Source: an uncultured Solirubrobacteraceae bacterium (GTDB lineage Bacteria; Actinomycetota; Thermoleophilia; Solirubrobacterales; Solirubrobacteraceae). Taken from it: a stretch of DNA of 36,593 bases. Shown here piece by piece: positions 1 through 8,373 of this stretch. The DNA lies in the NCBI GenBank assembly GCA_902806215.1, contig CADCVT010000137.1, forward strand, positions 1 through 36,593, read 5' to 3'. Below the pieces are notes generated by a model that was not told the DNA's origin, did no database searches, and saw only the letters and a program-made list of their open reading frames with translations. The position numbers were made by a program, and so were the translations under genes. Positions within the stretch are counted from its first letter, which is position 1. Each line of letters starts with the position of its first letter.

Positions 1-1481
1 GGCAGGCTCTTCGCCGGGCCGAACGTGCCGGGCTGGATCGCGTCCTCGTCGCGCCCCCAGTTGCACGACGAGCGGGCGCCGTCGAGCACGGGCAGCCGCA
101 GCGCCTGGAACGTCGCGCGCCCGAGCGCGGTGTTGCAGACCTGGGCCTTGTCGTCGGTCACGTGCGGGACGACCGAGATGTCGGCGTAGTACGCCTCGCC
201 CTTCGAGTCGGCCGCGATCGTGTTGACCCACGGGATGCCCTGGTTGCGCCGGATGACCGCGTCGTACTCGCGGACGTCCTGCGCCTGGTTCGTCTCGAAG
301 AAGTGGTTGAGGTAGCGGAAGTTCTGCGCGTTGGCGTCGCCCATCGCGAACGCCTTGCCCTGGCCCCACGGCAGCGGGACGCCGACGAGGTCGTCGACCA
401 TCGGCCCGTACTCGGTCGAGTACAGCGTGCGCTCCTGGTCGATGAGCTTGCCGTCCTCGCCCTTCACCTGGACCTTCACGGTGTCGCGCTGCATCTCCTT
501 CGGCTGGCCGTCGACGAGGTAGGTCGTGGGCGAGCCGGGGACGAGCGTCAGCTCGAACGGCGTGAAGCGGAACGCGGTCGAGACGGTGTGACTCCACGCC
601 AGCCCGCGCGTGTGGCCGATGAGGATGAGCGGGACGCCGTAGAGCGACCCGCCGCTGACGTCCAGCTTGCCGGGGATGGTCAGATGCGCCTGGTAGAAGC
701 GCTCGGACCCGTCCCACGGGAAATGCGGGTTGCCGAGCAACATGCCCTTGCCGTTGTCGGTCTGCTCGCGGCCGATGCCGTAGGCGTTCGAGCCGATCCC
801 GCCGAGCGGGAACCGCTCGCCGAAGGTGTCGATCGCGGCCTGCGCGTCGACCGTGCGGCTGCCGCCCTGGACGTCGCCGGGGGGCGGCGGCTGCGCGCCG
901 CCGATCCCGTCGATCGCGACCGCCTGCGAGGCGAGCAGGGCGAGCTGGTAGAAGCGGCGGTAGGCGTCGATCTCCTCGATCGGCCGGACCCACTCCTTGC
1001 CCCGGCACGCGGGGTCGGGGAGGTTGTCGACGCCGGTCTCGCGCAGGTAGCGGTTGTAGCCCGCCACATAGCCGCGGACACCCTGCTTGACCTCCTCGCG
1101 CGGCCCGAGCGGCGGCGCCTGCGCCATGAGCTTCTCGATGACCCGGGTCTGGTTGATGCGCTTGTAGAAGAAGTCCGACTCGAGGTTCGTAGCCGGGAAC
1201 CCGTTGCCGCGCAGCACGTACTTCTCCTTCGGCCCGAAGAACTTCGAGCGCTCGGCCCGCACCGTGACGTACTGGTCGGCGATGACGCAGATGTTGTCCT
1301 GGGCGAACGCGTAGCCGTAGCCGTAGCCGATCCCCGCGATCGAGCTCGCGGTGATGTGCGGGATCCCGTGCGCGGTGCGCCGGATCGTGGCGTCGAAGTC
1401 GTCCTGTGCGAGGGCGGCCGCGGGCGCGGCGATGACGAGGAGGGAGAGCGCGAGCAGCAGCACGCGTGCCGGACGGGACAT
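1..1481 (-). CDS. Penicillin acylase family protein (Ntn hydrolase), 3' end beyond window
   Basis: This is a secreted amidase of the penicillin/aculeacin/acyl-homoserine-lactone acylase family. Such enzymes hydrolyse an amide bond to release an acyl chain; the substrate here is unknown. The protein starts MSRPARVLLLAL with a hydrophobic signal peptide ending near ALAQ. The text TAHGIPHI and YGYAFAQDN resembles the family's N-terminal alpha chain. The expected autocleavage site is the run GGIGSNAYGIG, which places the likely beta-chain nucleophile at Ser231, followed by the conserved Asn. Family members are about 750-800 aa; 493 codons are visible and the rest of the beta chain lies left of base 1. 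The start is supported by a TAGCGT hexamer 8 nt upstream and there is no Shine-Dalgarno. It lies 36 bp downstream of the PHP gene on the same strand. The family call is firm; the substrate is not. Confidence 0.9.
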   Translation of the reverse strand, partial: MSRPARVLLLALSLLVIAAPAAALAQDDFDATIRRTAHGIPHITASSIAGIGYGYGYAFAQDNICVIADQYVTVRAERSKFFGPKEKYVLRGNGFPATNLESDFFYKRINQTRVIEKLMAQAPPLGPREEVKQGVRGYVAGYNRYLRETGVDNLPDPACRGKEWVRPIEEIDAYRRFYQLALLASQAVAIDGIGGAQPPPPGDVQGGSRTVDAQAAIDTFGERFPLGGIGSNAYGIGREQTDNGKGMLLGNPHFPWDGSERFYQAHLTIPGKLDVSGGSLYGVPLILIGHTRGLAWSHTVSTAFRFTPFELTLVPGSPTTYLVDGQPKEMQRDTVKVQVKGEDGKLIDQERTLYSTEYGPMVDDLVGVPLPWGQGKAFAMGDANAQNFRYLNHFFETNQAQDVREYDAVIRRNQGIPWVNTIAADSKGEAYYADISVVPHVTDDKAQVCNTALGRATFQALRLPVLDGARSSCNWGRDEDAIQPGTFGPAKSL

Positions 1482-1489
1482 GCCCCGGC

Positions 1490-1495
1490 ACGCTA
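1490..1495 (-). promoter_or_regulatory. Leaderless-type -10 hexamer of the acylase gene
   Basis: TAGCGT on the minus strand fits TANNNT and lies 8 nt before the ATG at 1481. No ribosome binding site lies between them, so transcription would begin at or next to the start codon. No convincing -35 is visible. Confidence 0.45.
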
Positions 1496-1517
1496 GAGAG
1501 GAGGTGGCCGCGGCGCG

Positions 1518-4280
1518 CTACTTCGCGGTGCGGGCGCCGCGGACGCGGCGGGTGACCCACCCGGCGGCGCGGCCGTCGGGCAGGCGCAGCCGTGCGCGGA
1601 CGCCGCGGGTCCCGCGCGTCAGGCGGACCCGGGTCGCGGTCGTCGCGACCTTCAGCGGACGCCAGCGGTTCGAGCGGCCACGCCTGACCTGCACGTCGAA
1701 CCTCGACCCGGCGGGACCCAGCCGAACGACCGAGCGCTTGACCGTGAGGAGCAGCCGCGGACGCTTGGTCGCCGCGGCACGCGCCGGCGGATCCGGGATC
1801 CTCGGGAACGGCCCGATCGTCGGCAACGGCTTGCCGAAGTCCGACTGGAACGCCGGGGCGAGCGAGGGTCCGTCGTCGGGCTCGTCGTCATCAGGCCGGA
1901 ACTGGGCGGGTGAGGGTGAGCCCGGGTCGCTCGGCGCCCCTCCGTCACCACCGCCGTTGCTCGGGGCGTCGCCCGGCTTCGCGGCGCCCGGCTTCTCGAC
2001 GTAGATCGGCGACGTCATCGCGAGGTAGGTGAGGTCGGCCGTGCAGAGGTCCAGCGGCGACGGCGTGCCGGGCGTGCAGTTGGGGTCGGCGTCGGCGCTT
2101 CGCTGATCGCCGAGCAGCGAGGCGCGGACCCAGCCCGGCTCGCTCGGCGCCTTGAAGGACACGGTCCCGCCGGGGGCGAGCTCCTTCTCGAGCAGGGTCT
2201 TGCCGTTGGCCCGGATGCGCGCGGTCGCCGGGGCGTTCAGACCGTCGCCGCGTACGCGCATCGCGGCGCCGGGTGCGACGGTGTCGCCCATCGTCGACTC
2301 GAACGCGCCGTCGCCGTCGGCGTCGGACTCGAGCAGCAGCCGGGCCGCGCCCTGCGACGGGGCGAGGCGGGTGATCGTCGTGCGCCCGTTGCGCAGCGCG
2401 CGCAGGATCGCGGCCTCGCTGCGGTCCTCGGCGAGCACCCACAGCGAGGGCATCCCGAGGTTGGCCTGGTTGCCGCCGTGCGAGTCCGAGCCGGACGTCA
2501 CCGGGACGCGCCAGCCCTGCTGGAGCCAGCACTCCCAGAACACCTCGGCGGGCCGCAGGAGCGTCGTCGCGTTCCACACCTCGAGCGTGTCCGGCCGCGC
2601 GGTGAACCCGTACTTCCAGTCGGTGTTGCCCTCGCCGCCCCTGGCGATCTGCTCGCAGCCCGTGATCTCGGCGTCGCCCTTCTCGGTCGGGTGGTTGATC
2701 TGGAAGAGCGAGCCGTCGCCGTTGACCGACGCCGCGAGCGTCGCCGCGTCGGGGACCTTCTTCTTGACTTCCTTGGCGCCGATCACGTGGGCGTGGCCGC
2801 CGGGGAGCGAGTGCTCGTAGGCGTGCACGCCGATCACGCCGGCCGACCCGAACGCCGGATCGCTCCACGCGCGCACGTCGTTGTGGTCGGAGATCGTGAG
2901 GAAGTCGAGGCCCTTCGCCGCGCCCTCGGCGAAGCGCTGCGGCACCGAGGCGAACGACGAGTACAGGGTCTCGGGACCGGTGTTGTCGTCGTTGGGCGGG
3001 CAGTACGAGTCGTGCGAGTAGCACGTGTGAACGTGGCCGTCGCCGGCGAGCCACTGGCCCTTCGGCGCCTCGCGCGTGGCCTCGATCCAGATCGGGCTCG
3101 AGTACGCGACGGGCTTGCCGGCCCGGCGGGCGCGGACGAAGAAGTAGCGCTCGTCGCGCCGTGCGGTACGTGTCTCGGCAAGCGTCCCGGTCCCGGTCGC
3201 GACGACCTTGCCCGCACTCGTGACGAGCTCGAGCGCGAGGCTCGGGTCGGTGGTCGTCGCGGCGATCTTCAGCTTGTCGCCGGTCGCGCGCACGAGCCGG
3301 CTGCCCATGTCCGCGCCGTCGACGCCGAACGTCATCCGCAGGCGGCTGCCCTCGCCGGCGGCGAGCGCGTAGAAGCGCCGGTCGAGCAGCGCCGCGCGGA
3401 TGCCCTCGGGCGTGCGGTCGTGGGCGAGCACCACCGTCTTCGGCCACTCGGGGCCCCCCCAGTTGTCGAGCGGCGGCTTGCGGTGACCGAGGTCCTCGGC
3501 GCCGATCGCCCCGACGTGCCAGCCCTTGTCGAGCGCCTCGACGAACGGTCCGGCCTTGTAGTTGCGCGTGTCCGAGCCGTACTCGCGCACGTCGTTGAAG
3601 AGCTCCATGCCGACCATCCGCTCGTCGGCGGCGGGCACGTAGGCGAAGCCCTTCCAGTCCAGATCCGGGCCGCCGGGCGGCTGGAAGTCGAGCTTTTTGG
3701 CCGACGGGTGGTTGAACGTCCCGAGGCCGTCGGCTCCGCCGCCCTGCGCGGGCGACGTCGTGAACCAGCGCCAGAACGCTCCCATGTCGGCGTAGCCGCC
3801 GGCGTCGACCTCGTTGACCCAGTTCTTCGAGAAGAGGACGTTGAGGTGGCCGAAGCGGTCCGAGCTCCACTCGAACCCGCGGATGCCGGCGAACGATCCG
3901 TCGGTGTGCTTCGTCGCCGCCTCGGCCGTGGCCTCCCACTTGCGCAGGCCGTTCGGGCCGTCGGCGACCGCGCACTCGGCGAGCAGGATCTCGCCGTCGC
4001 CGCCGCGTCCCTCGCCGTAGCACCCCTCGTTGAAGGTGCTCGGCAGGCCCATGTTCGTCGAGTGGTCCGAGCCGGCCATGAAGTCGAGCCCGTACTTCCT
4101 GCCGCTCGCGTAGAAGTCGTCCGGGGTCGTCCCGGGCCAGCCGTCGGAGTACGCGCTGTGCTCGTGCATCGCGCCCACGAGCTCGAGGTACGGGGACCTC
4201 TCGGCCGCCGGCGCCGGACCCGGCGAGGCGAGGCAGACGAGGGCAAGGAGCAGGGGGACCGCGAGGCGAGTCATCGACAT
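1518..4280 (-). CDS. Secreted protein with two tandem PHP/CehA-like metallophosphoesterase halves
   Basis: This is a 920-aa exported protein. PHP-superfamily enzymes (CehA/McbA-like) use His/Asp/Glu metal clusters to hydrolyse phosphoesters or related bonds. A signal peptide (LAVPLLLALVCLA, ending about residue 26) is followed by a first half opening with AMHEHSAYSDG (H39-E40-H41) and continuing with GSDHSTN, FNHPS and GAEDLGH. A second half opens with GDGHVHTCYSH (H416, H418) and continues with ISDHND, NHPTEKGD and GSDSHGG. After about residue 750 comes an acidic Pro/Gly linker, then a basic C-terminal beta-rich region. Two complete-looking metal-site sets suggest internal duplication, and the sequences have diverged. 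The open frame continues upstream, but the signal peptide fixes the start at ATG 4280 or 4274. GACCAT lies 8 nt before 4280. Substrate unknown. Confidence 0.85.
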   Translation of the reverse strand: MSMTRLAVPLLLALVCLASPGPAPAAERSPYLELVGAMHEHSAYSDGWPGTTPDDFYASGRKYGLDFMAGSDHSTNMGLPSTFNEGCYGEGRGGDGEILLAECAVADGPNGLRKWEATAEAATKHTDGSFAGIRGFEWSSDRFGHLNVLFSKNWVNEVDAGGYADMGAFWRWFTTSPAQGGGADGLGTFNHPSAKKLDFQPPGGPDLDWKGFAYVPAADERMVGMELFNDVREYGSDTRNYKAGPFVEALDKGWHVGAIGAEDLGHRKPPLDNWGGPEWPKTVVLAHDRTPEGIRAALLDRRFYALAAGEGSRLRMTFGVDGADMGSRLVRATGDKLKIAATTTDPSLALELVTSAGKVVATGTGTLAETRTARRDERYFFVRARRAGKPVAYSSPIWIEATREAPKGQWLAGDGHVHTCYSHDSYCPPNDDNTGPETLYSSFASVPQRFAEGAAKGLDFLTISDHNDVRAWSDPAFGSAGVIGVHAYEHSLPGGHAHVIGAKEVKKKVPDAATLAASVNGDGSLFQINHPTEKGDAEITGCEQIARGGEGNTDWKYGFTARPDTLEVWNATTLLRPAEVFWECWLQQGWRVPVTSGSDSHGGNQANLGMPSLWVLAEDRSEAAILRALRNGRTTITRLAPSQGAARLLLESDADGDGAFESTMGDTVAPGAAMRVRGDGLNAPATARIRANGKTLLEKELAPGGTVSFKAPSEPGWVRASLLGDQRSADADPNCTPGTPSPLDLCTADLTYLAMTSPIYVEKPGAAKPGDAPSNGGGDGGAPSDPGSPSPAQFRPDDDEPDDGPSLAPAFQSDFGKPLPTIGPFPRIPDPPARAAATKRPRLLLTVKRSVVRLGPAGSRFDVQVRRGRSNRWRPLKVATTATRVRLTRGTRGVRARLRLPDGRAAGWVTRRVRGARTAK

Positions 4281-4299
4281 CTGGAACGATGGTCTAGCC

Positions 4300-4581
4300 A
4301 TGAACATGCGCTCCGCACTCCTCGTTCTCAGCATCGCCACATTCGCCGCTGCCTGCGGCGAGGAGATCGAGGACCGCGCCGTTGAGCGCGACACGCCCGC
4401 GATCACCTCGCCGGGCACCACGATCCCATACGAGAACGGCGGTGGCGACGGCTCCGGCGCCGACGGCTCGGAGAAGGCCAACGAGCGCGGCGGGGTCGGG
4501 GCGGGCCCCGACACGCCCGCGCCGGTGGACGAGCCGCTGGGGGAGTCCGCCAACCCGGCCCAGGGGGAGGGCGACGAGTGA
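4300..4581 (+). CDS. Small acidic lipoprotein
   Basis: This 93-aa protein has no recognised family. A short signal sequence (SALLVLSIATF) ends in the lipobox FAAAC, with the lipidated cysteine at residue 19. The remaining mature part is Gly/Asp/Glu-rich and looks disordered (GGGDGSGADGS, PAQGEGDE). It is divergent from the PHP gene, with only 19 bp between the start codons. Its TGA overlaps the GTG of the downstream cupin (GTGA), so the two are probably translationally coupled. GATGGT lies 6 nt upstream of the ATG and resembles the other leaderless starts in this window. It is probably a surface tether or spacer. Function unknown. Confidence 0.75.
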   Translation: MNMRSALLVLSIATFAAACGEEIEDRAVERDTPAITSPGTTIPYENGGGDGSGADGSEKANERGGVGAGPDTPAPVDEPLGESANPAQGEGDE

Positions 4582-4985
4582 GCGAGCACGGCAAGGTCGA
4601 GGGCGACGGGTACGCGCTGGCGAACCTCGACGACCTCGGCGAGGGCTACGGCTTCCGCAAGATCCGCAAGGAGCTCGACGTCAAGGCGTTCGGCATCAAC
4701 GCGATCGTGATGCCGCCGGGGCACGCAGCGGGCTTTCACAGCCACGAGGAGCAGGAGGAGACCTACTTCGTGCACCAGGGCACCGCCGAGTTCTCGTTCG
4801 GCGACGGCACGAAGCACGTGGTCGGCTCCGGCGGCGTCGTGCGCGTCGACGCTCCCACGGTGCTGTCGGTCAAGAACGTCGGCGAGGACGACCTCGTCTA
4901 CGTCTGCGCCGGCGGCAAGGACGGCTACGTCGGCCGCGACGGCGTCATGGCCGAGGGCGCGAGCCGCTCCGAGCCGCCCGCTTGA
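4578..4985 (+). CDS. Cupin domain protein
   Basis: This is a 135-aa single-domain cupin. The first cupin motif is clear: H54-S-H56, then EEQEETYFV and a Gly, matching G(X)5HXH(X)3-4E(X)6G. This predicts a bound divalent metal in a small beta barrel. The second motif is weaker (VRVDAPTVLSVKN), as is common in regulatory or sugar-binding cupins. GTG 4578 overlaps the stop of the lipoprotein by 4 bp, which supports this start. No signal peptide is visible, so it is probably cytoplasmic. It could be a sugar-nucleotide-related or stress cupin, but the sequence does not say which. It ends 4 bp from the convergent dehydrogenase gene. Confidence 0.88.
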   Translation: MSEHGKVEGDGYALANLDDLGEGYGFRKIRKELDVKAFGINAIVMPPGHAAGFHSHEEQEETYFVHQGTAEFSFGDGTKHVVGSGGVVRVDAPTVLSVKNVGEDDLVYVCAGGKDGYVGRDGVMAEGASRSEPPA

Positions 4986-4989
4986 GGAG

Positions 4990-6297
4990 CTAGATCGGCC
5001 ACACGCCCTGCCCGGCGGGCAGGACGTTGCGCGTGTCGACGATGAGCCGTGCCTCGTGCCAGTGGGGATCCTCGAGGAACTCCCGGTGCGGCGTGAGCAT
5101 GACGATGCAGTCCGCGTTGCGGACCTCGTCGGGCGTCCACGCGACGCTGAGGTGGCGCTCCGTCCCGATGTCGAGCACGGGCACCCAGGGATCGCAGTAG
5201 CGCACGTCGGCGTGCCGGAGCTGGAGCTGGCGGAAGATCTCGAGGCTCGGCGACTCGCGCGTGTCGTGCACGTCGGCCTTGTAGGCCATCCCGAGGAGCA
5301 GGATCCGTGAGCGCTTGATCGCACGGCCGTGATCGTTGAGCGCGTCGGCGACCTTCTGGATGACGTGCCCCGGCATCGACGAGTTGACCTCGTGCGCGGC
5401 GTCGATGAGACGCGACGTGTACCCGTACTCGCGCAGACGCCACGAGAGGAAGTGCGGGACGACGGGGATGCAGTCGCCCCCCAGGCCCGGGCCCGGGTAG
5501 TGAGGCATGAACGCGAACGGCTTGCTCGCCGCCGCGTCGATGACCTCCCATGCGCTGATGCCGAGCTTGTCGCACATGAGCGCGAGCTCGTTGGCCAGAG
5601 CGCTGTTCACGGCGCGGAACGTGTTCTCGTGGAGCTTCGCGGTCTCGGCGACGGTCGTGCTGCTCAGCGGGACGATGTCGTTGACCACGGTCCCGTAGAC
5701 CGCCTCGGTCCGCGCCCGGCACTCGGGCGTGACCCCCGCGACGAGCTTCGGCGTGTTGTGCAGGTTCCAGGTCCGGTTCCCGGGGTCGACGCGCTCCGGC
5801 GCGTACCCGAGGAAGAAGTCGCGGCCGGCACGGCCGCCCGCGCGCTCGAGGATCGGCAGCACGACGTCCTCGGTCGTGCCCGGGTACGTCGTCGACTGGA
5901 GGATGATCAGCTGCCCGGGCTGCAGGTGCGCGGCGACCGACTCCGCTGCTGAGATGATGAAGCTGAGGTCCGGCGTGCGCGTCTTCGACAGCGGAGTGGG
6001 GACGCAGATCGTCAGCGCGTCGAGATCGGCGATCGCCGAGTAGTCGGTCGTGGCGGTGAGCGACCCCTCGATGCCCGAGTAGCGCTCCTCGGGGACGTCG
6101 ACGAGGTACGAGCGGCGGTCGTTGACCGCCTGGACGCGCCCATCGCTGAGGTCGATCCCGACGACCGGGAACCCGGCCTCGGCGAACGCCAGCGCGAGCG
6201 GCAGGCCGGCGTAGCCGAGGCCCACGATGCCGATGCGAGCCTCGCGGGTCTCGATGCGTTGCTGGAAGCTCGTCGCTGTCCGGGCGGAGGTCGTCAC
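4990..6297 (-). CDS. UDP-N-acetylhexosamine 6-dehydrogenase (nucleotide-sugar dehydrogenase, WbpA/WecC type)
   Basis: This 435-aa enzyme of the UDP-glucose/GDP-mannose dehydrogenase family oxidises C6 of a UDP-sugar twice with NAD+ to give a uronate. The N-terminal Rossmann motif is IGIVGLGYAGLPLALAF. The catalytic cysteine lies in GLGGDC (C276), followed by IPVVPHFL. LLGMAYKADVHDTRESPS marks the C-terminal domain, and APERVDPG is typical of the UDP-GlcNAc/UDP-ManNAc dehydrogenase branch rather than of UDP-glucose dehydrogenase (family inference). The product would be a HexNAc-uronate for an acidic glycan. The start is GTG 6297, with TACCGT 7 nt upstream. It is divergent from the SDR trio. 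Class is certain; UDP-GlcNAc versus UDP-ManNAc is unresolved. Confidence 0.93.
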   Translation of the reverse strand: MTTSARTATSFQQRIETREARIGIVGLGYAGLPLALAFAEAGFPVVGIDLSDGRVQAVNDRRSYLVDVPEERYSGIEGSLTATTDYSAIADLDALTICVPTPLSKTRTPDLSFIISAAESVAAHLQPGQLIILQSTTYPGTTEDVVLPILERAGGRAGRDFFLGYAPERVDPGNRTWNLHNTPKLVAGVTPECRARTEAVYGTVVNDIVPLSSTTVAETAKLHENTFRAVNSALANELALMCDKLGISAWEVIDAAASKPFAFMPHYPGPGLGGDCIPVVPHFLSWRLREYGYTSRLIDAAHEVNSSMPGHVIQKVADALNDHGRAIKRSRILLLGMAYKADVHDTRESPSLEIFRQLQLRHADVRYCDPWVPVLDIGTERHLSVAWTPDEVRNADCIVMLTPHREFLEDPHWHEARLIVDTRNVLPAGQGVWPI

Positions 6298-6304
6298 GCA
6301 CCGG

Positions 6305-6310
6305 ACGGTA
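6305..6310 (-). promoter_or_regulatory. Leaderless-type -10 hexamer of the dehydrogenase gene
   Basis: TACCGT on the minus strand fits TANNNT and stands 7 nt before GTG 6297, with no Shine-Dalgarno between. It occupies the 94-bp divergent gap shared with the SDR gene starting at 6392. Confidence 0.5.
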
Positions 6311-6378
6311 GAGCGTCGGGCCCTCCCGTGCGACGGCCGCGGCGAACTGGGCGGCAGAGCACCCGGTCACGCGTGTGC

Positions 6379-6384
6379 GAGAGT
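6379..6384 (+). promoter_or_regulatory. Possible -10 hexamer of the first SDR gene
   Basis: GAGAGT (NANNNT) is 7 nt before GTG 6392. It is weaker than the TANNNT examples, but the spacing matches. It supports GTG 6392 as the start over the longer open frame that enters the divergent dehydrogenase gene. Confidence 0.3.
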
Positions 6385-6391
6385 TGTCGCC

Positions 6392-7339
6392 GTGCGAGCG
6401 CTCGTGACCGGCTGCGCGGGCTTCATCGGCTCGCATCTCACCGAGGGCCTGCTCGGCGGCGGCGCGGAGGTGGTCGGGGTCGACTGCTTCAACGACAACT
6501 ACGGTCGCGCGCAGAAGCTGCAGAACCTCTCGCTCGCGCGCGAGTGGGACGGCTTCGACTTCGTGCCGCTCGACCTCGCGCTCGGCGATCTCGCCGACCT
6601 CGTCGAGGACGCCGACGTCGTCTTCCACCTCGCGGCGGAGCCAGGCGTGCGCCCGAGCTGGGGCGCGGCGTTCGAGCGCTACACGCGCAACAACGTGCTC
6701 GCGACGCAGCACCTGCTCGAGGCGGTGAGGGCGACGCCTGAAAAGCGCTTCGTCTACGCCTCCTCGTCGTCGATCTACGGGCAGGCGGAGACCCTCCCGA
6801 CCCACGAAGACATGACCCCGATGCCGTACTCCCCGTACGGGGTGACGAAGCTGGCGGGCGAGCACCTCTGCCAGCTCTACCACCGGAACTTCGAGCTCAG
6901 CACGGTCGTCCTGCGCTACTTCACCGTCTTCGGTCCGCGGCAGCGTCCTGACATGGCCTTCTCGCGCTTCTGCCGAGCGGCCCGCGACCGGACGCGGGTC
7001 GACGTCTTCGGCGACGGTCAGCAGACACGCGACTTCACCTACGTCGGAGACGCGGTCGCCGCGACGATCGCGGCCGGAACCCGTGCGGCCATCGACGGGC
7101 AGGTGTTCAACATCGGCGGTGGCGTCCACGCCTCGGTCAACGAGACGCTGACCCTGCTGACCGAGATCGCGGGGTGCGAGATCGACGTCCGCCGCGAACC
7201 GCGGCAACACGGTGACGTGCGTGACACGTCGGCGGACACGACACGCGCGCGGCGGTTGCTGGGCTTCGAGCCGGCCACGGGCCTGCGCGACGGGTTGTCC
7301 GAGCAGTGGTCGTGGATGACGGCCGTCGCGCTGCGATGA
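6392..7339 (+). CDS. NAD-dependent epimerase/dehydratase (extended SDR), UDP-sugar 4-epimerase-like
   Basis: This is a 315-aa extended short-chain dehydrogenase acting on a nucleotide sugar in the cytoplasm. It shows the Rossmann motif TGCAGFIG (residues 6-13), VFHLAAEPGVR, YASSSSIYG and the catalytic pair Y149/K153 in YGVTK. The C-terminal text FGPRQRPDM and FGDGQQTRDFTYVGD is typical of UDP-glucose/UDP-glucuronate 4-epimerases. GTG 6392 places the Rossmann strand directly at the N-terminus, as usual for the family. The gene is the first of three consecutive SDRs and its TGA overlaps the next gene's ATG (ATGA). Exact substrate unknown. Confidence 0.9.
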   Translation: MRALVTGCAGFIGSHLTEGLLGGGAEVVGVDCFNDNYGRAQKLQNLSLAREWDGFDFVPLDLALGDLADLVEDADVVFHLAAEPGVRPSWGAAFERYTRNNVLATQHLLEAVRATPEKRFVYASSSSIYGQAETLPTHEDMTPMPYSPYGVTKLAGEHLCQLYHRNFELSTVVLRYFTVFGPRQRPDMAFSRFCRAARDRTRVDVFGDGQQTRDFTYVGDAVAATIAAGTRAAIDGQVFNIGGGVHASVNETLTLLTEIAGCEIDVRREPRQHGDVRDTSADTTRARRLLGFEPATGLRDGLSEQWSWMTAVALR

Positions 7340-8349
7340 GCTCGCGTATGCCACGTGTCCTGGTCACCGGCGCTGCCGGCTTCATCGGCTCCCACGTCGT
7401 CGACGCGTGCCTCGCGGAGGGCATGGACGTCGTCGCGACCGACGATCTCTCGGGCGGGTTCCGCGAGAACGTCGACCCCGCAGCCACCTGGGTCGAGGGG
7501 GATCTGCGCGAGGCCCGGTTCGTCGAGTCGCTGTGGAGGAACCACGGGCCTTTCGAGCACGTCTACCACCTGGGCGCCTACGCAGCGGAGGGCCTCTCGC
7601 ACTTCATCCGGGCCTACAACTACCGGACCAACCTCGAGGCGAGCGCCCTCCTGGTCAACCAGTCGGTGCTCCACGACGTCAAGCGGTTCGTGTTCACGTC
7701 GTCGATCGCGGTCTACGGCGCGGGCCAGGTGCCCATGACGGAGGGCCAGGCGCCGCGCCCCGAGGACCCGTACGGGATCTCGAAGTACGCCGTTGAGCTC
7801 GATCTTGCCGCCGCGCACGAGATGTTCGGGCTCGAGTACACGATCTTCCGGCCCCACAACGTCTACGGGGAACGGCAGAACATCGCCGACCGTTACCGCA
7901 ACGTCATCGGGATCTTCATGAACGCGGTCCTCCGCGGCGAGCCGATGCCGGTGTTCGGCGACGGTCGCCAGACCCGCGCCTTCTCGTATGTCGCCGACGT
8001 GGCGCCGGTCGTCGCGCGGAGCCCGCTGGTAGAAGCATCGCGCAACGGTACATTCAACATCGGCGCCGACGTCCCGTACTCGATCATCGAGCTCGCGACG
8101 ACGATCGCCGCGGCGTTCGACGCCCCCGTCGACGTCGCCCACCTGCCGGAGCGCAAAGAGGTCGTCCACGCCTTCTCCGACCACACGAAGGTGCGGCGCG
8201 TCTTCGAGACCCCGGAACCGCTCTCGCTCGACGACGGGATCCGGCGCATGGCCGACTGGGTCCGCGCGCACGGCCCGCGCGATCCGGTGGAGTTCGGCGA
8301 GAGCATCGAGATCGACCGGAACCTGCCGCCCATCTGGCGCGGCGCCTAA
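7336..8349 (+). CDS. NAD-dependent epimerase/dehydratase (extended SDR), second copy
   Basis: This is a 337-aa extended SDR. It shows VTGAAGFIGSH, the catalytic Y146/K150 in YGISK, and FGDGRQTRAFSYVAD. The segment YHLGAYAAEGLSHF is an unusual version of the normally HLAA-type strand and suggests a separate substrate subgroup from its two neighbours. ATG 7336 overlaps the preceding TGA by 4 bp; ATG 7348 in the same frame would remove four residues (MSSR) and is a possible alternative. The C-terminus carries a short extra tail (VEFGESIEIDRN). It acts on a nucleotide sugar made in this block; the product cannot be assigned from sequence. Confidence 0.9.
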   Translation: MSSRMPRVLVTGAAGFIGSHVVDACLAEGMDVVATDDLSGGFRENVDPAATWVEGDLREARFVESLWRNHGPFEHVYHLGAYAAEGLSHFIRAYNYRTNLEASALLVNQSVLHDVKRFVFTSSIAVYGAGQVPMTEGQAPRPEDPYGISKYAVELDLAAAHEMFGLEYTIFRPHNVYGERQNIADRYRNVIGIFMNAVLRGEPMPVFGDGRQTRAFSYVADVAPVVARSPLVEASRNGTFNIGADVPYSIIELATTIAAAFDAPVDVAHLPERKEVVHAFSDHTKVRRVFETPEPLSLDDGIRRMADWVRAHGPRDPVEFGESIEIDRNLPPIWRGA

Positions 8350-8373
8350 GCTGCCGCATCGGATGCACAGAAC

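Noticed and set aside
2478..4385. Long plus-strand open frame over the PHP gene
   Set aside because: The opposite strand encodes clear HxH and SDHND metal motifs and a signal peptide; the plus-strand text has no recognisable pattern.
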